From assembly GCA_964610205.1 (NCBI GenBank), contig CAZSVI010000068.1, positions 1-20,024 on the forward strand: a stretch of 20,024 nucleotides of DNA. The letters are read 5' to 3'. Position numbers and translations under genes: made by a program. The DNA comes from CAZSVI01 sp964610205 (GTDB lineage Bacteria > Bacillota > Clostridia > DSM-8532). This document shows positions 7,355-14,433 of the stretch, one piece after another; position 1 is the first letter of the stretch, and the number at the start of each line of letters is the position of its first letter. The notes beneath the pieces are model-generated. The model made no database searches. It saw only the letters and a list, made by a program, of their open reading frames with translations, and was not told where the DNA came from.

Positions 7355-8479
7355 TCATGATTGTTGAACATAAGAACCATTGGGGTATGAATACGACTTA
7401 CCCTGGTAATTTTTAAGCTTCACTTCGGCGTCGCTTATTTCCTCTACATACTGAACATTAACAGGGATCTTTCCTCCCCCGCCCGGCGCGTCAATAACAA
7501 AGGTCGGAACGGCAAACCCGGAAATATAACCTCTCAGATGGGCCATAATTTCCAACCCTTTTTCAACGGGTGTACGGAAATGATTAATTCCCTGAGCAAT
7601 ATCGCATTGGTACAGGTAATACGGTCTTACCCTGTTTTTTACAAGCTTAAGGCATAATTCCTTCATTGTTCCGGCATTGTCATTAATCCCCTTTAATAAA
7701 ACTGTCTGATTTCCGAGAGGGATACCGGCATCCGCGATTTTCGCGCAGGCCGCCTCCGCTTCCGGGGTAATTTCCTTCGGGTGGTTAAAATGCGTATTTA
7801 TCCAGACGGGATGGTATTTTTTCAACATGCTTACAAGGCTATCTGTAATACGCATTGGGATTACCACCGGGGTTCTGGTTCCTATACGGATAATCTCAAC
7901 ATGGGGAATATCTCTGAGCCTTTTAATTATCGACTCAAGACACGAATCGCTTAAAATAAGAGGATCTCCCCCTGATAACAACACATCGCGGACCTCCGGA
8001 TGACTTTTTATATAGTCAAGCGCCGCATTCACATCCTGATCCCGTATAGAAAAGTCCTCATTACCCGCTAATCTCCGCCGGGTACAATGACGGCAATACA
8101 TGGCACACTTACCTGTAAGCAGGAACAAAACCCTGTCCGGGTATTTGTGAACAATATAAGGTACTTTTGTAAACTTTTCCTCTCCCAGGGGATCAGCCAA
8201 TTCCGTTGAAGTTATTTCCATTTCTTTTGAAGAGGGAATACATTGAGATCTTACCGGACAATTTTTATCTTCCGGATCCATAAGGCAGGTATAATAAGGT
8301 GTTATGGCCATTCTGAACCTGTTCAGGCATTCCCCCAGATATTTTTCTTCTTCGCCGGAGAGGTTGGTTATTTTTTTCAATGTGTCTGCATCCCGAACCC
8401 TGTTTTTGAATTGCCAGCGCCAGTCCAACCATTCCTCCTCCGTTGTATCTTTCCAAAGAACGGTTTTTCGATAATCCAT
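7355..8479 (-). CDS. kamA: lysine 2,3-aminomutase, radical SAM
   Basis: This 374-residue enzyme should convert L-lysine to L-beta-lysine using S-adenosylmethionine, a 4Fe-4S cluster and PLP. The radical SAM cysteines CAMYCRHC are at 125, 129 and 132. PLP lysine Lys337 is in DAPGGGGKIPV. Asp293 (QCDIAQG) and Asp330 are the residues known to bind the lysine side chain. Their presence favours lysine over glutamate as substrate; glutamate aminomutases replace them. These positions match the well-studied clostridial enzyme number for number. The C-terminal Cys cluster found there (GCNCDVC-like) is missing and the protein ends about 40 residues earlier. The start ATG follows an AGGGGG site. It lies 18 bp downstream of the ATP-grasp ligase gene and is surely co-transcribed with it. 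Confidence 0.92.
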   Translation of the reverse strand: MDYRKTVLWKDTTEEEWLDWRWQFKNRVRDADTLKKITNLSGEEEKYLGECLNRFRMAITPYYTCLMDPEDKNCPVRSQCIPSSKEMEITSTELADPLGEEKFTKVPYIVHKYPDRVLFLLTGKCAMYCRHCTRRRLAGNEDFSIRDQDVNAALDYIKSHPEVRDVLLSGGDPLILSDSCLESIIKRLRDIPHVEIIRIGTRTPVVIPMRITDSLVSMLKKYHPVWINTHFNHPKEITPEAEAACAKIADAGIPLGNQTVLLKGINDNAGTMKELCLKLVKNRVRPYYLYQCDIAQGINHFRTPVEKGLEIMAHLRGYISGFAVPTFVIDAPGGGGKIPVNVQYVEEISDAEVKLKNYQGKSYSYPNGSYVQQS

Positions 8480-8497
8480 CTTGATAACCCCCTAATC

Positions 8498-9520
8498 TTA
8501 AACGGCAGACATCCCATACCGTTTCAGACCGCTGTTGAGAACCGATTTTATCAAATCATCATATCCCAACCCGTTGTATTCGGCCAGCATGGGGTAATCG
8601 CTATAGCCCGGCGCCAATCCGGGCAGTGGATTAATTTCTATAAAATAAAGCTGATTTTCTCCTGAAAGCATAAAATCAATACGTGTAAAATCACGGCATT
8701 CCAATATATCATAGATTCTGCCTGCAACCTCCACTATTCTTTTTTCATTATCAGGCTCAAGACAGGACGGGCATTGATACCTAACATATTTCTCATAATT
8801 TATTTTTACATGGTAGCTGTAAATCCTGGTACCGTCCGGATTGCCCTGGGGAGATATCAGGATCTCCATCGGACGGAATATATGTTTCTCTGTGCCATTA
8901 CCCACAATTCCAACGGTAAATTCACGCCCGTCAACAAATTCTTCCACCAGTATGGGTTGATGGTATCTGTCCCATTTTTCCGCAAGAAGGATCTTCAGTT
9001 CTTTTCTGCTCTTTGCAATCATATTACCCAGAACACCTTTGCTGGAGCCTTCGGCATTTGGCTTAACAATAACCGGAAACCGGAGGTTATCAGGTATTTT
9101 AGTATCTTCGTTTTTCCAAACAAAAAACACTGGTGTTTTTATCCCGTGGGACTTTAATATCTTCTTTGCAAGCCCCTTATCCAGTGCAATACATAGAGTG
9201 GTCTCATCTGACCCGGTATATGGTATGGAATAATAATCCAGGATAGATGGTATTTGCGCTTCTCTGCCTCTCCCCCCTTTTCCCTCCGCTACATTAAAAA
9301 TAATATCTACTTCGGTTTCCTTCAGCTTTTGTGGCAAATCCTGCCCCGCTTCAAAAAATACGGTTTCACATCCGGCTTTTTTTATAGCTTTACCAATCGC
9401 ATGAATGGTGTCTATACTGTCATACTCCGCCTGCTCGTCTTCCATTTCATCCTCTTTTTTCTGCTTAAGATTAAAAGTAATTCCAACCCTGTACCCAGGG
9501 CCTCTGGGAACCTCACTCAC
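8498..9520 (-). CDS. Ddl-like ATP-grasp amino-acid ligase
   Basis: This protein belongs to the D-alanine--D-alanine ligase fold. It joins an amino acid carboxylate, activated by ATP, to an amine. The start is GTG 9520 with GGAGG nine bases upstream; the ATG at 9571 has no site. ATP-grasp features are FPVIVKPNAEGSSKGV (about 149-164), ILVEEFVDGREFTVG, FTRIDFML and the metal-binding EINPLPGLAPGYSDYP (295-310). The N-terminal GGxSxEHEVS signature of true Ddl enzymes, whose Glu holds the first D-Ala, is absent. In its place is a longer insert rich in Glu and Asp followed by YDSIDTIHAI. The NTSPGMT motif is changed to NPLPGLA. Its substrate is therefore probably not D-Ala-D-Ala. The lysine 2,3-aminomutase 18 bp downstream suggests beta-lysine as one partner. 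Confidence 0.8.
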   Translation of the reverse strand: MSEVPRGPGYRVGITFNLKQKKEDEMEDEQAEYDSIDTIHAIGKAIKKAGCETVFFEAGQDLPQKLKETEVDIIFNVAEGKGGRGREAQIPSILDYYSIPYTGSDETTLCIALDKGLAKKILKSHGIKTPVFFVWKNEDTKIPDNLRFPVIVKPNAEGSSKGVLGNMIAKSRKELKILLAEKWDRYHQPILVEEFVDGREFTVGIVGNGTEKHIFRPMEILISPQGNPDGTRIYSYHVKINYEKYVRYQCPSCLEPDNEKRIVEVAGRIYDILECRDFTRIDFMLSGENQLYFIEINPLPGLAPGYSDYPMLAEYNGLGYDDLIKSVLNSGLKRYGMSAV

Positions 9521-9633
9521 GGCATTCACCCTCCGGTTGTTTATTTTTAATTTGTTTTTCCTGCAAACCAATAAATTTAAAACAAATTGAATCCATCTTT
9601 TTAACTATGATGATAAATTCAATTTTTGATATG

Positions 9634-9642
9634 ATTATAGCA
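9634..9642 (-). promoter_or_regulatory. extended -10 promoter for ligase-kamA operon
   Basis: The minus strand reads TGCTATAAT, a perfect -10 hexamer with the extended TGn. No good -35 exists at 17 bp, which fits an extended -10 promoter. It lies about 115 bp before the GTG start of the ligase gene. Confidence 0.55.
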
Positions 9643-9723
9643 GAAATACAGTGAAATGAAACAACGGTATGATGCGTTTTACATCAGATTTGGACTGTGG
9701 TAACCCGCTGTGAATCAATGAAG

Positions 9724-9757
9724 TCGCAAATCGTACTCAATCGTGAATTATCGTGAT
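9724..9757. promoter_or_regulatory. 10-bp phased TCGT repeats, candidate operator
   Basis: TCGT begins at 9731, 9741 and 9751, exactly one helical turn apart, with TCGC at 9724. On the minus strand these are CACGAT/TACGAT direct repeats. They lie between the -10-like end of repeat copy B and the extended -10 promoter of the ligase-kamA operon. Such phasing is typical of sites for regulators binding one face of DNA. No regulator gene is visible nearby. Confidence 0.35.
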
Positions 9758-9872
9758 TTTTTATAACAATGGAAGCAATTGCAACACACCGTTATTGCAA
9801 CAGAAGTAATTACTACACACCATAACAACGTTCTTGGAGCTTTGTTCCAAGGTTGTTATATCGAGGCGGGGG
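9758..9872. repeat. palindromic repeat element, copy B
   Basis: This second copy of the element at 5217-5302 shares the TATAACAATGGAAGCAATTG end and the TTATATCGAGGCGGGGG end. Its interior contains two ACACACC repeats and a hairpin with arms AACAAC/GTTGTT and CTTGGA/TCCAAG (9824-9857), in the same relative place as the AATCAC hairpin of copy A. It lies between amidohydrolase B and the ligase gene. The 9521-9905 interval otherwise contains only the promoter-like sites listed. Confidence 0.6.
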
Positions 9873-9889
9873 ATATGCCCACCTTTTTT
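9865..9889 (+). terminator. terminator-like hairpin at end of copy B
   Basis: GGCGGG-GGATATG-CCCACC with one mismatch is followed by six T on the plus strand. No plus-strand gene precedes it, so it would only matter if the repeat element is itself transcribed on the plus strand. Confidence 0.3.
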
Positions 9890-9905
9890 CTTAATACTCT
9901 CCGGG

Positions 9906-10703
9906 TTAATGCGATGATCTTCCACAGCATAATCCAAAAAGCTGCTTGAGGTTGCCGGACATCACTTTTTCTTGTTCTATGTCATTAAGTCCAGAATAAT
10001 GCAGCTTCACCAACTGAGGGGCTATATACTGCATAGGTGCCACAGACCCGAATACTACCCTGTCGGCGCCAACACTTTCAATCAATGCTGTAAAATCGGT
10101 CGAAAATATATCAACCCGGGCAAAATCATAGTAAATCCTTCCTTTCCTGCTGCCGGCCGCCTTTTCCAAACACCCTGCCATTCTTAATACCGGCCCGTTT
10201 GTAATGATAAAATCAGTATCAGGACATAACCTCACAACTTCTTCCACTTCCTGAACCGACAGGTTCTCTGTTGTATCCAGCCAGTGACGCTGCCTTATAT
10301 TTACGACGGAACACGGGAGGTGTACCGCAATACTCCTTTCAGCCGCCATCCTCACAAGCTCAACTGCATTACTGTCTGTCAGCCTGTATTGATGGTAATA
10401 AGGATACAGCTCCAAACCCTTCATTCCCATTTTACCGATGCAGTCTTCAAAATCCTTTTTCCATCCGGTGTAACTGGGGTTAATGATGGCAAACGGAATA
10501 AACCGCTCTTTATAACGGTCTATTTGTCCAATCAGTTCATCATTTCCCTGCTGGGAATCTTTATAAAAAATCGCATTGATGGAAGATACCGCTGCCATAT
10601 CAATACCGGAATCATCCATCACTTTTATCAGTTCGTCCGCAGTACCGTTACCCACCTTTCTGAAAGGCCAGTGGCCTACATAGGTATTTATATCTATCAG
10701 CAT
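9906..10703 (-). CDS. amidohydrolase-family protein B, probably non-catalytic
   Basis: This 265-residue protein has the TIM-barrel amidohydrolase (Amidohydro_2) fold, opening LIDINTYVGHWPFR. Where active members have a His-x-His pair it has Asn-Thr-Tyr. The late metal Asp is replaced (FGSVAPMQYIAP, about 218-229), and the His after strand 5 or 6 is not clear (FIITNGPVLR). Only one family-type His (VHLPCS, about 128) remains. It is therefore likely a non-catalytic paralogue or has a different mechanism. Its start lies 3 bp after the stop of amidohydrolase A, and its ribosome binding site is inside the A coding end. The two are translationally coupled and may form a heteromer. A broken second copy lies at 16539-16948. 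Confidence 0.8.
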   Translation of the reverse strand: MLIDINTYVGHWPFRKVGNGTADELIKVMDDSGIDMAAVSSINAIFYKDSQQGNDELIGQIDRYKERFIPFAIINPSYTGWKKDFEDCIGKMGMKGLELYPYYHQYRLTDSNAVELVRMAAERSIAVHLPCSVVNIRQRHWLDTTENLSVQEVEEVVRLCPDTDFIITNGPVLRMAGCLEKAAGSRKGRIYYDFARVDIFSTDFTALIESVGADRVVFGSVAPMQYIAPQLVKLHYSGLNDIEQEKVMSGNLKQLFGLCCGRSSH

Positions 10704-10706
10704 AAT

Positions 10707-11516
10707 CTACAGCCCCCTCTCCAGGTATTTGTCAAACCTTGGATTACCTAGTATCTTTATCTTGTCCTGCTCAGGTATCTTTGCTCCGATCATTTTTCCT
10801 ATTCCGGCTGAAATCGAACCGTCGGTACCGAATAAAGCCCTGTCAGCTCCAAGATATCTGACTGTTTCCTCTATCAGGCCTTCATCGCAGACACTCCCGC
10901 TTACATCGGTATATATATTCGCACAATCCGCTATTGCCTTGAGCGACCACTGCCAGTCACCGCCCCCGCCGATATGCGCCTCTATAATAACCGCTTCGGG
11001 GTATTCATGTGCGACCTTTGCAAAATGAGTACCATCGGATATAAACGGTTGTTCCTGTTGATTAAAATTAGTCTTGCCGGCATGCTCAAGTATCGGAATG
11101 CCCAGATCTATACACTTCTCTATAACACTTCGTACAACCGGATCGGAGATGAAATACTGGTTATACAGCTTTACACCGATCATTCCAAGGTCGTTAAAAC
11201 ACCTGTCTATTTCCGCCAATGCTTCTTTTACATAGCCCGGATTTATAAAGGCAAATCCCTTGATCACCCCCGGATGGCGCTTCATTGCCCTGGCAACAAT
11301 ATCATTGCATTTTTTCACATCATCAGGCCTGGGATTTTTACGTGTAATCGGAAGAGAGCAAACCAGCTTATCCATATAGGTCTTGCAAGCCGTTTCGACC
11401 AGCCTGTCACAATCCCTTTCATCCAGCTCGCCCTTTCCGTCAGACCAGACATGCTCATGCCAGTTTACTACCTTGTGCTCCTTAAAGAGCTTCATTTTGT
11501 CATATATAACATCCAT
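10707..11516 (-). CDS. amidohydrolase-family protein A, copy 1
   Basis: This 269-residue metal-dependent TIM-barrel hydrolase or decarboxylase of the Amidohydro_2 family keeps the expected metal-site residues. They are His20 and His22 (NWHEHVW), His145 (LEHAGKTN), His181 (EAHIGGGGDW) and Asp232 (FGTDGS). Lys116 (GVKLYNQ) may assist. There is no signal peptide, so it is cytoplasmic. The start ATG has AGGAGG six bases upstream. It lies 41 bp after the aldo/keto reductase gene and 3 bp before B, so the three form an operon. A close paralogue lies at 16952-17755. The substrate is unknown; the context of a glycoside hydrolase and a reductase suggests a sugar-derived or cyclic carboxylic compound. 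Confidence 0.88.
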   Translation of the reverse strand: MDVIYDKMKLFKEHKVVNWHEHVWSDGKGELDERDCDRLVETACKTYMDKLVCSLPITRKNPRPDDVKKCNDIVARAMKRHPGVIKGFAFINPGYVKEALAEIDRCFNDLGMIGVKLYNQYFISDPVVRSVIEKCIDLGIPILEHAGKTNFNQQEQPFISDGTHFAKVAHEYPEAVIIEAHIGGGGDWQWSLKAIADCANIYTDVSGSVCDEGLIEETVRYLGADRALFGTDGSISAGIGKMIGAKIPEQDKIKILGNPRFDKYLERGL

Positions 11517-11557
11517 ATTATGCCTCCTTTTCCTGTGTGCCGGAATAATATGCTGAT

Positions 11558-12700
11558 TTATCCTCTTTTGCTGAAAACTTCGTCAATCTCTTTCAGATAC
11601 TTTCTTATATCTATATGCTGGGGGCACGACGCTTCACATCTTCCGCACCCGATACAGGATGCTGCCCGTTGTTCTAAACTCATGTTTTTGTAGTATGCAT
11701 TTGATTGCTCAACATATTCATCATACATGGATGCCTGATTGTAATGCCAGAAATTCGACGGAATGTTGACCCCGGCAGGGCATGGCATACAGTAATTGCA
11801 TGCGGTGCATTGCACCTTTACCAGTTCCCTGTATTTCAATTTTACAAGGTTAATCAATTCCATATCCTCTTCAGACAATGAATTTGGATGAGCATTTTCA
11901 GCAATTTCAATGTTTTCCCGGACCTGCTGGAATTCATTCATCCCGCTTAGAACGGTTGTTACCTCCGGATGATTCCAGACCCATCTTAAGCCCCACTCCG
12001 CGGGAGTTCTTTTAGCATTTGCCTGCTCCCATATTTCCTTTACGGGCATTGGAGGCGTCTTTGCCAGACGGCCGCCTTTCAGAGGTTCCATGATCAAAAC
12101 TGCCATGCCCTTTTTTGCTGCATATTTTAAGCCTTCTGTTCCTGCCTGATGGTACTCGTCGAGATAATTATACTGTATCAGGCAGAATTCCCAGTCATAG
12201 GCGTCTATGATTTCTTTAAACAAATCAAGCTTATCGTGGAAGGAAAAACCTATGTGTTTTATCCTTCCATCTTTTTTAGCAGCTTCAATAAACTTAAAAA
12301 CACCTAAATTTACCATTTTACTCCATACTTTTTTATTCAGTTGATGGAGCAGGTACATATCAATATTATCCGTATCAAGCTTTTTTAACTGATCATTCAA
12401 AATCTTATCAAAATCCTCATATGATTCGACAAGCCATGTAGGCAATTTTGTCGCCAGCTTTACCTTTTCCCTGTATCCGTCCTTAAGCGCCTTACCTAAA
12501 ACAATTTCACTATTTCCGCCTTGGTACGGATATGCCGTATCAACATAGTTGACACCATGATCAACTGCATACCTTATTAATCTTACAGCCTTTTCTTCGT
12601 CTATCTGCTTGTCATCGCCATTTACACATGGCAGCCTCATACACCCGAATCCAAGGGCAGAAGCATTAAATCCTGTTTTTCCAAACATCCTGTATTGCAT
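11558..12700 (-). CDS. aldo/keto reductase with C-terminal 4Fe-4S domain
   Basis: This 380-residue protein combines an aldo/keto reductase barrel with a ferredoxin-type tail. The catalytic tetrad is visible as Asp54 and Tyr59 (DTAYPYQGGNSE), Lys85 (LATKLP) and His119 (YLLHQ). The C-terminal 85 residues hold two Cys groups: C298/C301/C304 with a following Cys-Pro, and C349/C352/C355 with C359 (CIGCGRCEASCP). This arrangement suits two 4Fe-4S clusters and occurs in many anaerobes. It probably reduces a carbonyl using NAD(P)H or passes electrons through the clusters. It is the first gene of the operon with amidohydrolases A and B. The start has a GAAGGGA site about nine bases upstream. Confidence 0.92.
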   Translation of the reverse strand: MQYRMFGKTGFNASALGFGCMRLPCVNGDDKQIDEEKAVRLIRYAVDHGVNYVDTAYPYQGGNSEIVLGKALKDGYREKVKLATKLPTWLVESYEDFDKILNDQLKKLDTDNIDMYLLHQLNKKVWSKMVNLGVFKFIEAAKKDGRIKHIGFSFHDKLDLFKEIIDAYDWEFCLIQYNYLDEYHQAGTEGLKYAAKKGMAVLIMEPLKGGRLAKTPPMPVKEIWEQANAKRTPAEWGLRWVWNHPEVTTVLSGMNEFQQVRENIEIAENAHPNSLSEEDMELINLVKLKYRELVKVQCTACNYCMPCPAGVNIPSNFWHYNQASMYDEYVEQSNAYYKNMSLEQRAASCIGCGRCEASCPQHIDIRKYLKEIDEVFSKRG

Positions 12701-12765
12701 TTTAAAATTCCCTTCGTGCTAAATAATGGTTTAACAATAAACCCGTGGAAATAAAACTTCTAGAA

Positions 12766-12909
12766 TTATTTGCCTGGAAATATTGCATTTAAAACTATTT
12801 TACGTTCAATATCTTCGTACTGCCATAACAAATTCATATAATTACTTTTGCCTTTCCCATAATTTAAAAGAACAATCGACGGGTATTTTTACGTTGGAAA
12901 CTTGTCATA
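12766..12909 (-). pseudogene. relic of a second GHL6-like hydrolase gene
   Basis: The minus strand encodes Tyr-Asp-Lys-Phe-Pro-Thr-stop followed by KYPSIVLLNYGKGKSNYM. This matches the intact hydrolase at 14413-16470 (YAEFPVKKYPSIVLSNYGKGKSIYI), with one Lys codon changed to TAA. After that a stretch resembling YETIEVEMRVQN (here YEDIERKIVLN) follows much too soon, which implies an internal deletion. It ends at TAA 12766. It sits in the leader of the reductase operon. The rest of 12701-13110 holds a -10 box and a large hairpin. Confidence 0.75.
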
Positions 12910-12948
12910 TGTTCTTTTCAATCATTTATGTTCTCTCCTTATCCTACT

Positions 12949-12954
12949 ATTATA
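12949..12954 (-). promoter_or_regulatory. -10 box for reductase-amidohydrolase operon
   Basis: A perfect TATAAT on the minus strand, about 250 bp before the reductase start, with a possible TTGATC 19 bp upstream. The spacing is wide. Transcripts from here would pass through the hydrolase relic. Confidence 0.4.
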
Positions 12955-13018
12955 ACATGAAAAAAGTAATTGGGATCAATCGATACTGAAGAAGTTATCT
13001 CTTTTTTCATTTTATATT

Positions 13019-13058
13019 GCGCATGTGCCGTTTTGCTTGCAAAAATTTCGGCACGCGC
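13019..13058. other. large hairpin after AAC(3)-like gene
   Basis: The arms GCGC and GTGCCG pair with CGGCAC and GCGC, with a small bulge, and enclose an inner TTTTGC/GCAAAA stem. A smaller hairpin, GTACTA-AAAAC-TAGTAC, lies at 13083-13099 between it and the gene. Neither is followed by a T run on the minus strand, so terminator function is uncertain. Confidence 0.45.
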
Positions 13059-13110
13059 TCAATTCACTTGTGCTATATATGCTGTACTAAAAACTAGTAC
13101 AACCACAAAG

Positions 13111-13932
13111 CTATTTTAAGCGCTTTCTTCTTTCACTGCAGCTGTAACAATCCTCGGATTTACACAAAAGAAAGGCAGGATTCTGGCTTAACACCGGTAA
13201 AAGTATGTTTATCAAATTCTGCCCTTTCATAAGTTTTACCGTAGCACTTCCCAGAAAACACTCTTTTTGAACATTTTTGACTTCAGATAATTCTTCAATA
13301 ATATCAAAATTACCGGAATGTCCGCTTCTCCTGTTCCCTACAGGCATTCTGATGATTGCTCCCTGCTCTGTTTCAATCAGATAATAATCCTTATCATCCT
13401 TAAATCTTTTTACATTAAGATAAGATGGATTTAAAAGTGATTCAGCGACATGAATGCTTGAGTTCCTATTATGTGTAACACCTATAAGCAGTATATAACC
13501 ACCTTTTTCTATAAACCTGAAAATAGGAGTACCGTAGTCAAAAGGCCCTGTCGTCTCATTATGATGTTCAATATACCAGGGTGCATCTTTACCCCAAACA
13601 GCCACCGAATGAGTCGGGTGCCTGCTTCGCAGGGTATTTGCCCGCAATCTGAAGGTCTCAGTTATGATTCCGGTAGTCGATGCACTTTTTTTATGATTGA
13701 ACGGGATTGATGAAACATTTCTTACAACGTCGGGAGTAAAGGTCGGCATCATTAAAAGACCATCCTCTCCAACAGCTTCCATAAGCGCATCTATAACAGT
13801 ATCAGGGCCGCCGGCTACATAACCTATGGATTTAAGCGAACTGTGCACCAATAGTTTATCACCTTTGTTGATCCCCAGATGAAGCAGGCATTTTATTATA
13901 TCTACTTTAGTGACTCCGGTACTATTCAGAAT
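13111..13932 (-). CDS. AAC(3)/YokD-family N-acetyltransferase
   Basis: This belongs to the aminoglycoside N3-acetyltransferase family, whose members transfer acetyl from acetyl-CoA to an amine. Many chromosomal members have other or unknown substrates. The family signature RSRHPTHSVAVWG carries the conserved His residues. The N-terminal family sequence VTKVDIIKCLLHLGINKGDKL runs directly into LLVHSSLKSIGYV. It lies upstream of any ATG and is open to ATT 13932 or CTG 13929. A GGGGG ribosome binding site stands five bases before ATT and eight before CTG, and a TAG precedes them. I therefore give the gene a non-standard start, giving 273 residues, the usual family length. Starting at TTG 13851 would cut 27 conserved residues. 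A mutated ATG (pseudogene in the making) is an alternative. Confidence 0.8.
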   Translation of the reverse strand: MLNSTGVTKVDIIKCLLHLGINKGDKLLVHSSLKSIGYVAGGPDTVIDALMEAVGEDGLLMMPTFTPDVVRNVSSIPFNHKKSASTTGIITETFRLRANTLRSRHPTHSVAVWGKDAPWYIEHHNETTGPFDYGTPIFRFIEKGGYILLIGVTHNRNSSIHVAESLLNPSYLNVKRFKDDKDYYLIETEQGAIIRMPVGNRRSGHSGNFDIIEELSEVKNVQKECFLGSATVKLMKGQNLINILLPVLSQNPAFLLCKSEDCYSCSERRKRLK

Positions 13933-13970
13933 CTATACCCCCTTCGTTTACCTCGATACAAATCATTCAA

Positions 13971-14002
13971 CAGAAGGACAAGGAGATGTCCCCGTCCTTC
14001 TG
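13971..14002 (-). other. 14-bp hairpin upstream of AAC(3)-like gene
   Basis: On the minus strand CAGAAGGACGGGGA pairs with TCCTTGTCCTTCTG over 14 bp, including two G-U pairs, with a CATC loop. It lies about 40 bp upstream of the start. No T run follows. It may be a leader structure or a remnant of a small palindromic element. Confidence 0.5.
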
Positions 14003-14081
14003 CTGCGGATTTAACACTCCTGACGGGTAGTCCTTGTGTGGTCCGGTCATCTGATAAGGATATCTACCGTATTTACTTCAG

Positions 14082-14315
14082 CTACAGCTTTATAGGAATG
14101 GTTCTGCCTTGTTTAAATATGCTGGCACTGTCAGGATCAATGGGCTGCAGGATATTACTGTAATCATATTTAACAATGTACTATATTTCCCGGATAGCCA
14201 CATTACCGTCAAGGTCAGTGGATGTAATTGCCACAGTATATGTTCCAACAGCTGATGTATCCAAGGTCAAGGTCCCGAAGGCCTGGCCGTCCACTCCTGA
14301 ACCGCCTGGACTCAT
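14082..14315 (-). pseudogene. fragment of a secreted PxKF-type protein
   Basis: The minus strand reads GQAFGTLTLDTSAVGTYTVA and ends DLDGNVAIREI at a TAG (14181). The same frame then continues YIVKYDYSNILQPIDPDSAS and FKQGRTIPIKL to a second stop at 14082. This order, an Ig-like repeat followed by a PxKF segment, is the usual C-terminal layout of clostridial surface or secreted proteins. Both ends are missing and there is an in-frame stop, so this is debris. It is not a copy of any gene in this window. The surrounding interval 13933-14412 holds only this fragment, a hairpin and a direct repeat. Confidence 0.65.
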
Positions 14316-14336
14316 CTACTATTTACCGGCAAAGGG

Positions 14337-14433
14337 GTATTGATGTTAACATAGTTTAAATTGGATCCGGACTCACAAAGTCCTACTTGTAGGCGGTGCT
14401 TGCGTATTGATGTTAACATAGTTTAAATTGGAT
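14337..14433. repeat. 30-bp direct repeat at hydrolase 3' end
   Basis: The same 30 bases (beginning GTATTGATGTTAACATAG) occur at 14337-14366 and 14404-14433, 37 bp apart. The second copy contains the last codons and stop of the hydrolase gene (IQFKLC, TAA). The intervening 37 bp contains the hairpin GGACT-CACAA-AGTCC and a second inverted repeat, CCTAC-TT-GTAGG. It looks like a duplication scar next to the secreted-protein debris. Confidence 0.85.

Noticed and set aside
7355..8479. Glutamate 2,3-aminomutase
   Set aside because: The substrate-binding Asp293 and Asp330 of lysine aminomutases are present; glutamate enzymes replace them.
13111..13932. Clinical-type aminoglycoside resistance gene
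   Set aside because: The family match is clear, but chromosomal members are common in Firmicutes and often have other substrates. Nothing here shows mobilisation or resistance.
14337..14433. CRISPR-like array (30-bp repeat, 37-bp spacer)
   Set aside because: Only two repeats, no cas genes, and the second repeat encodes the C-terminus and stop of the hydrolase gene. A duplication scar explains it better.
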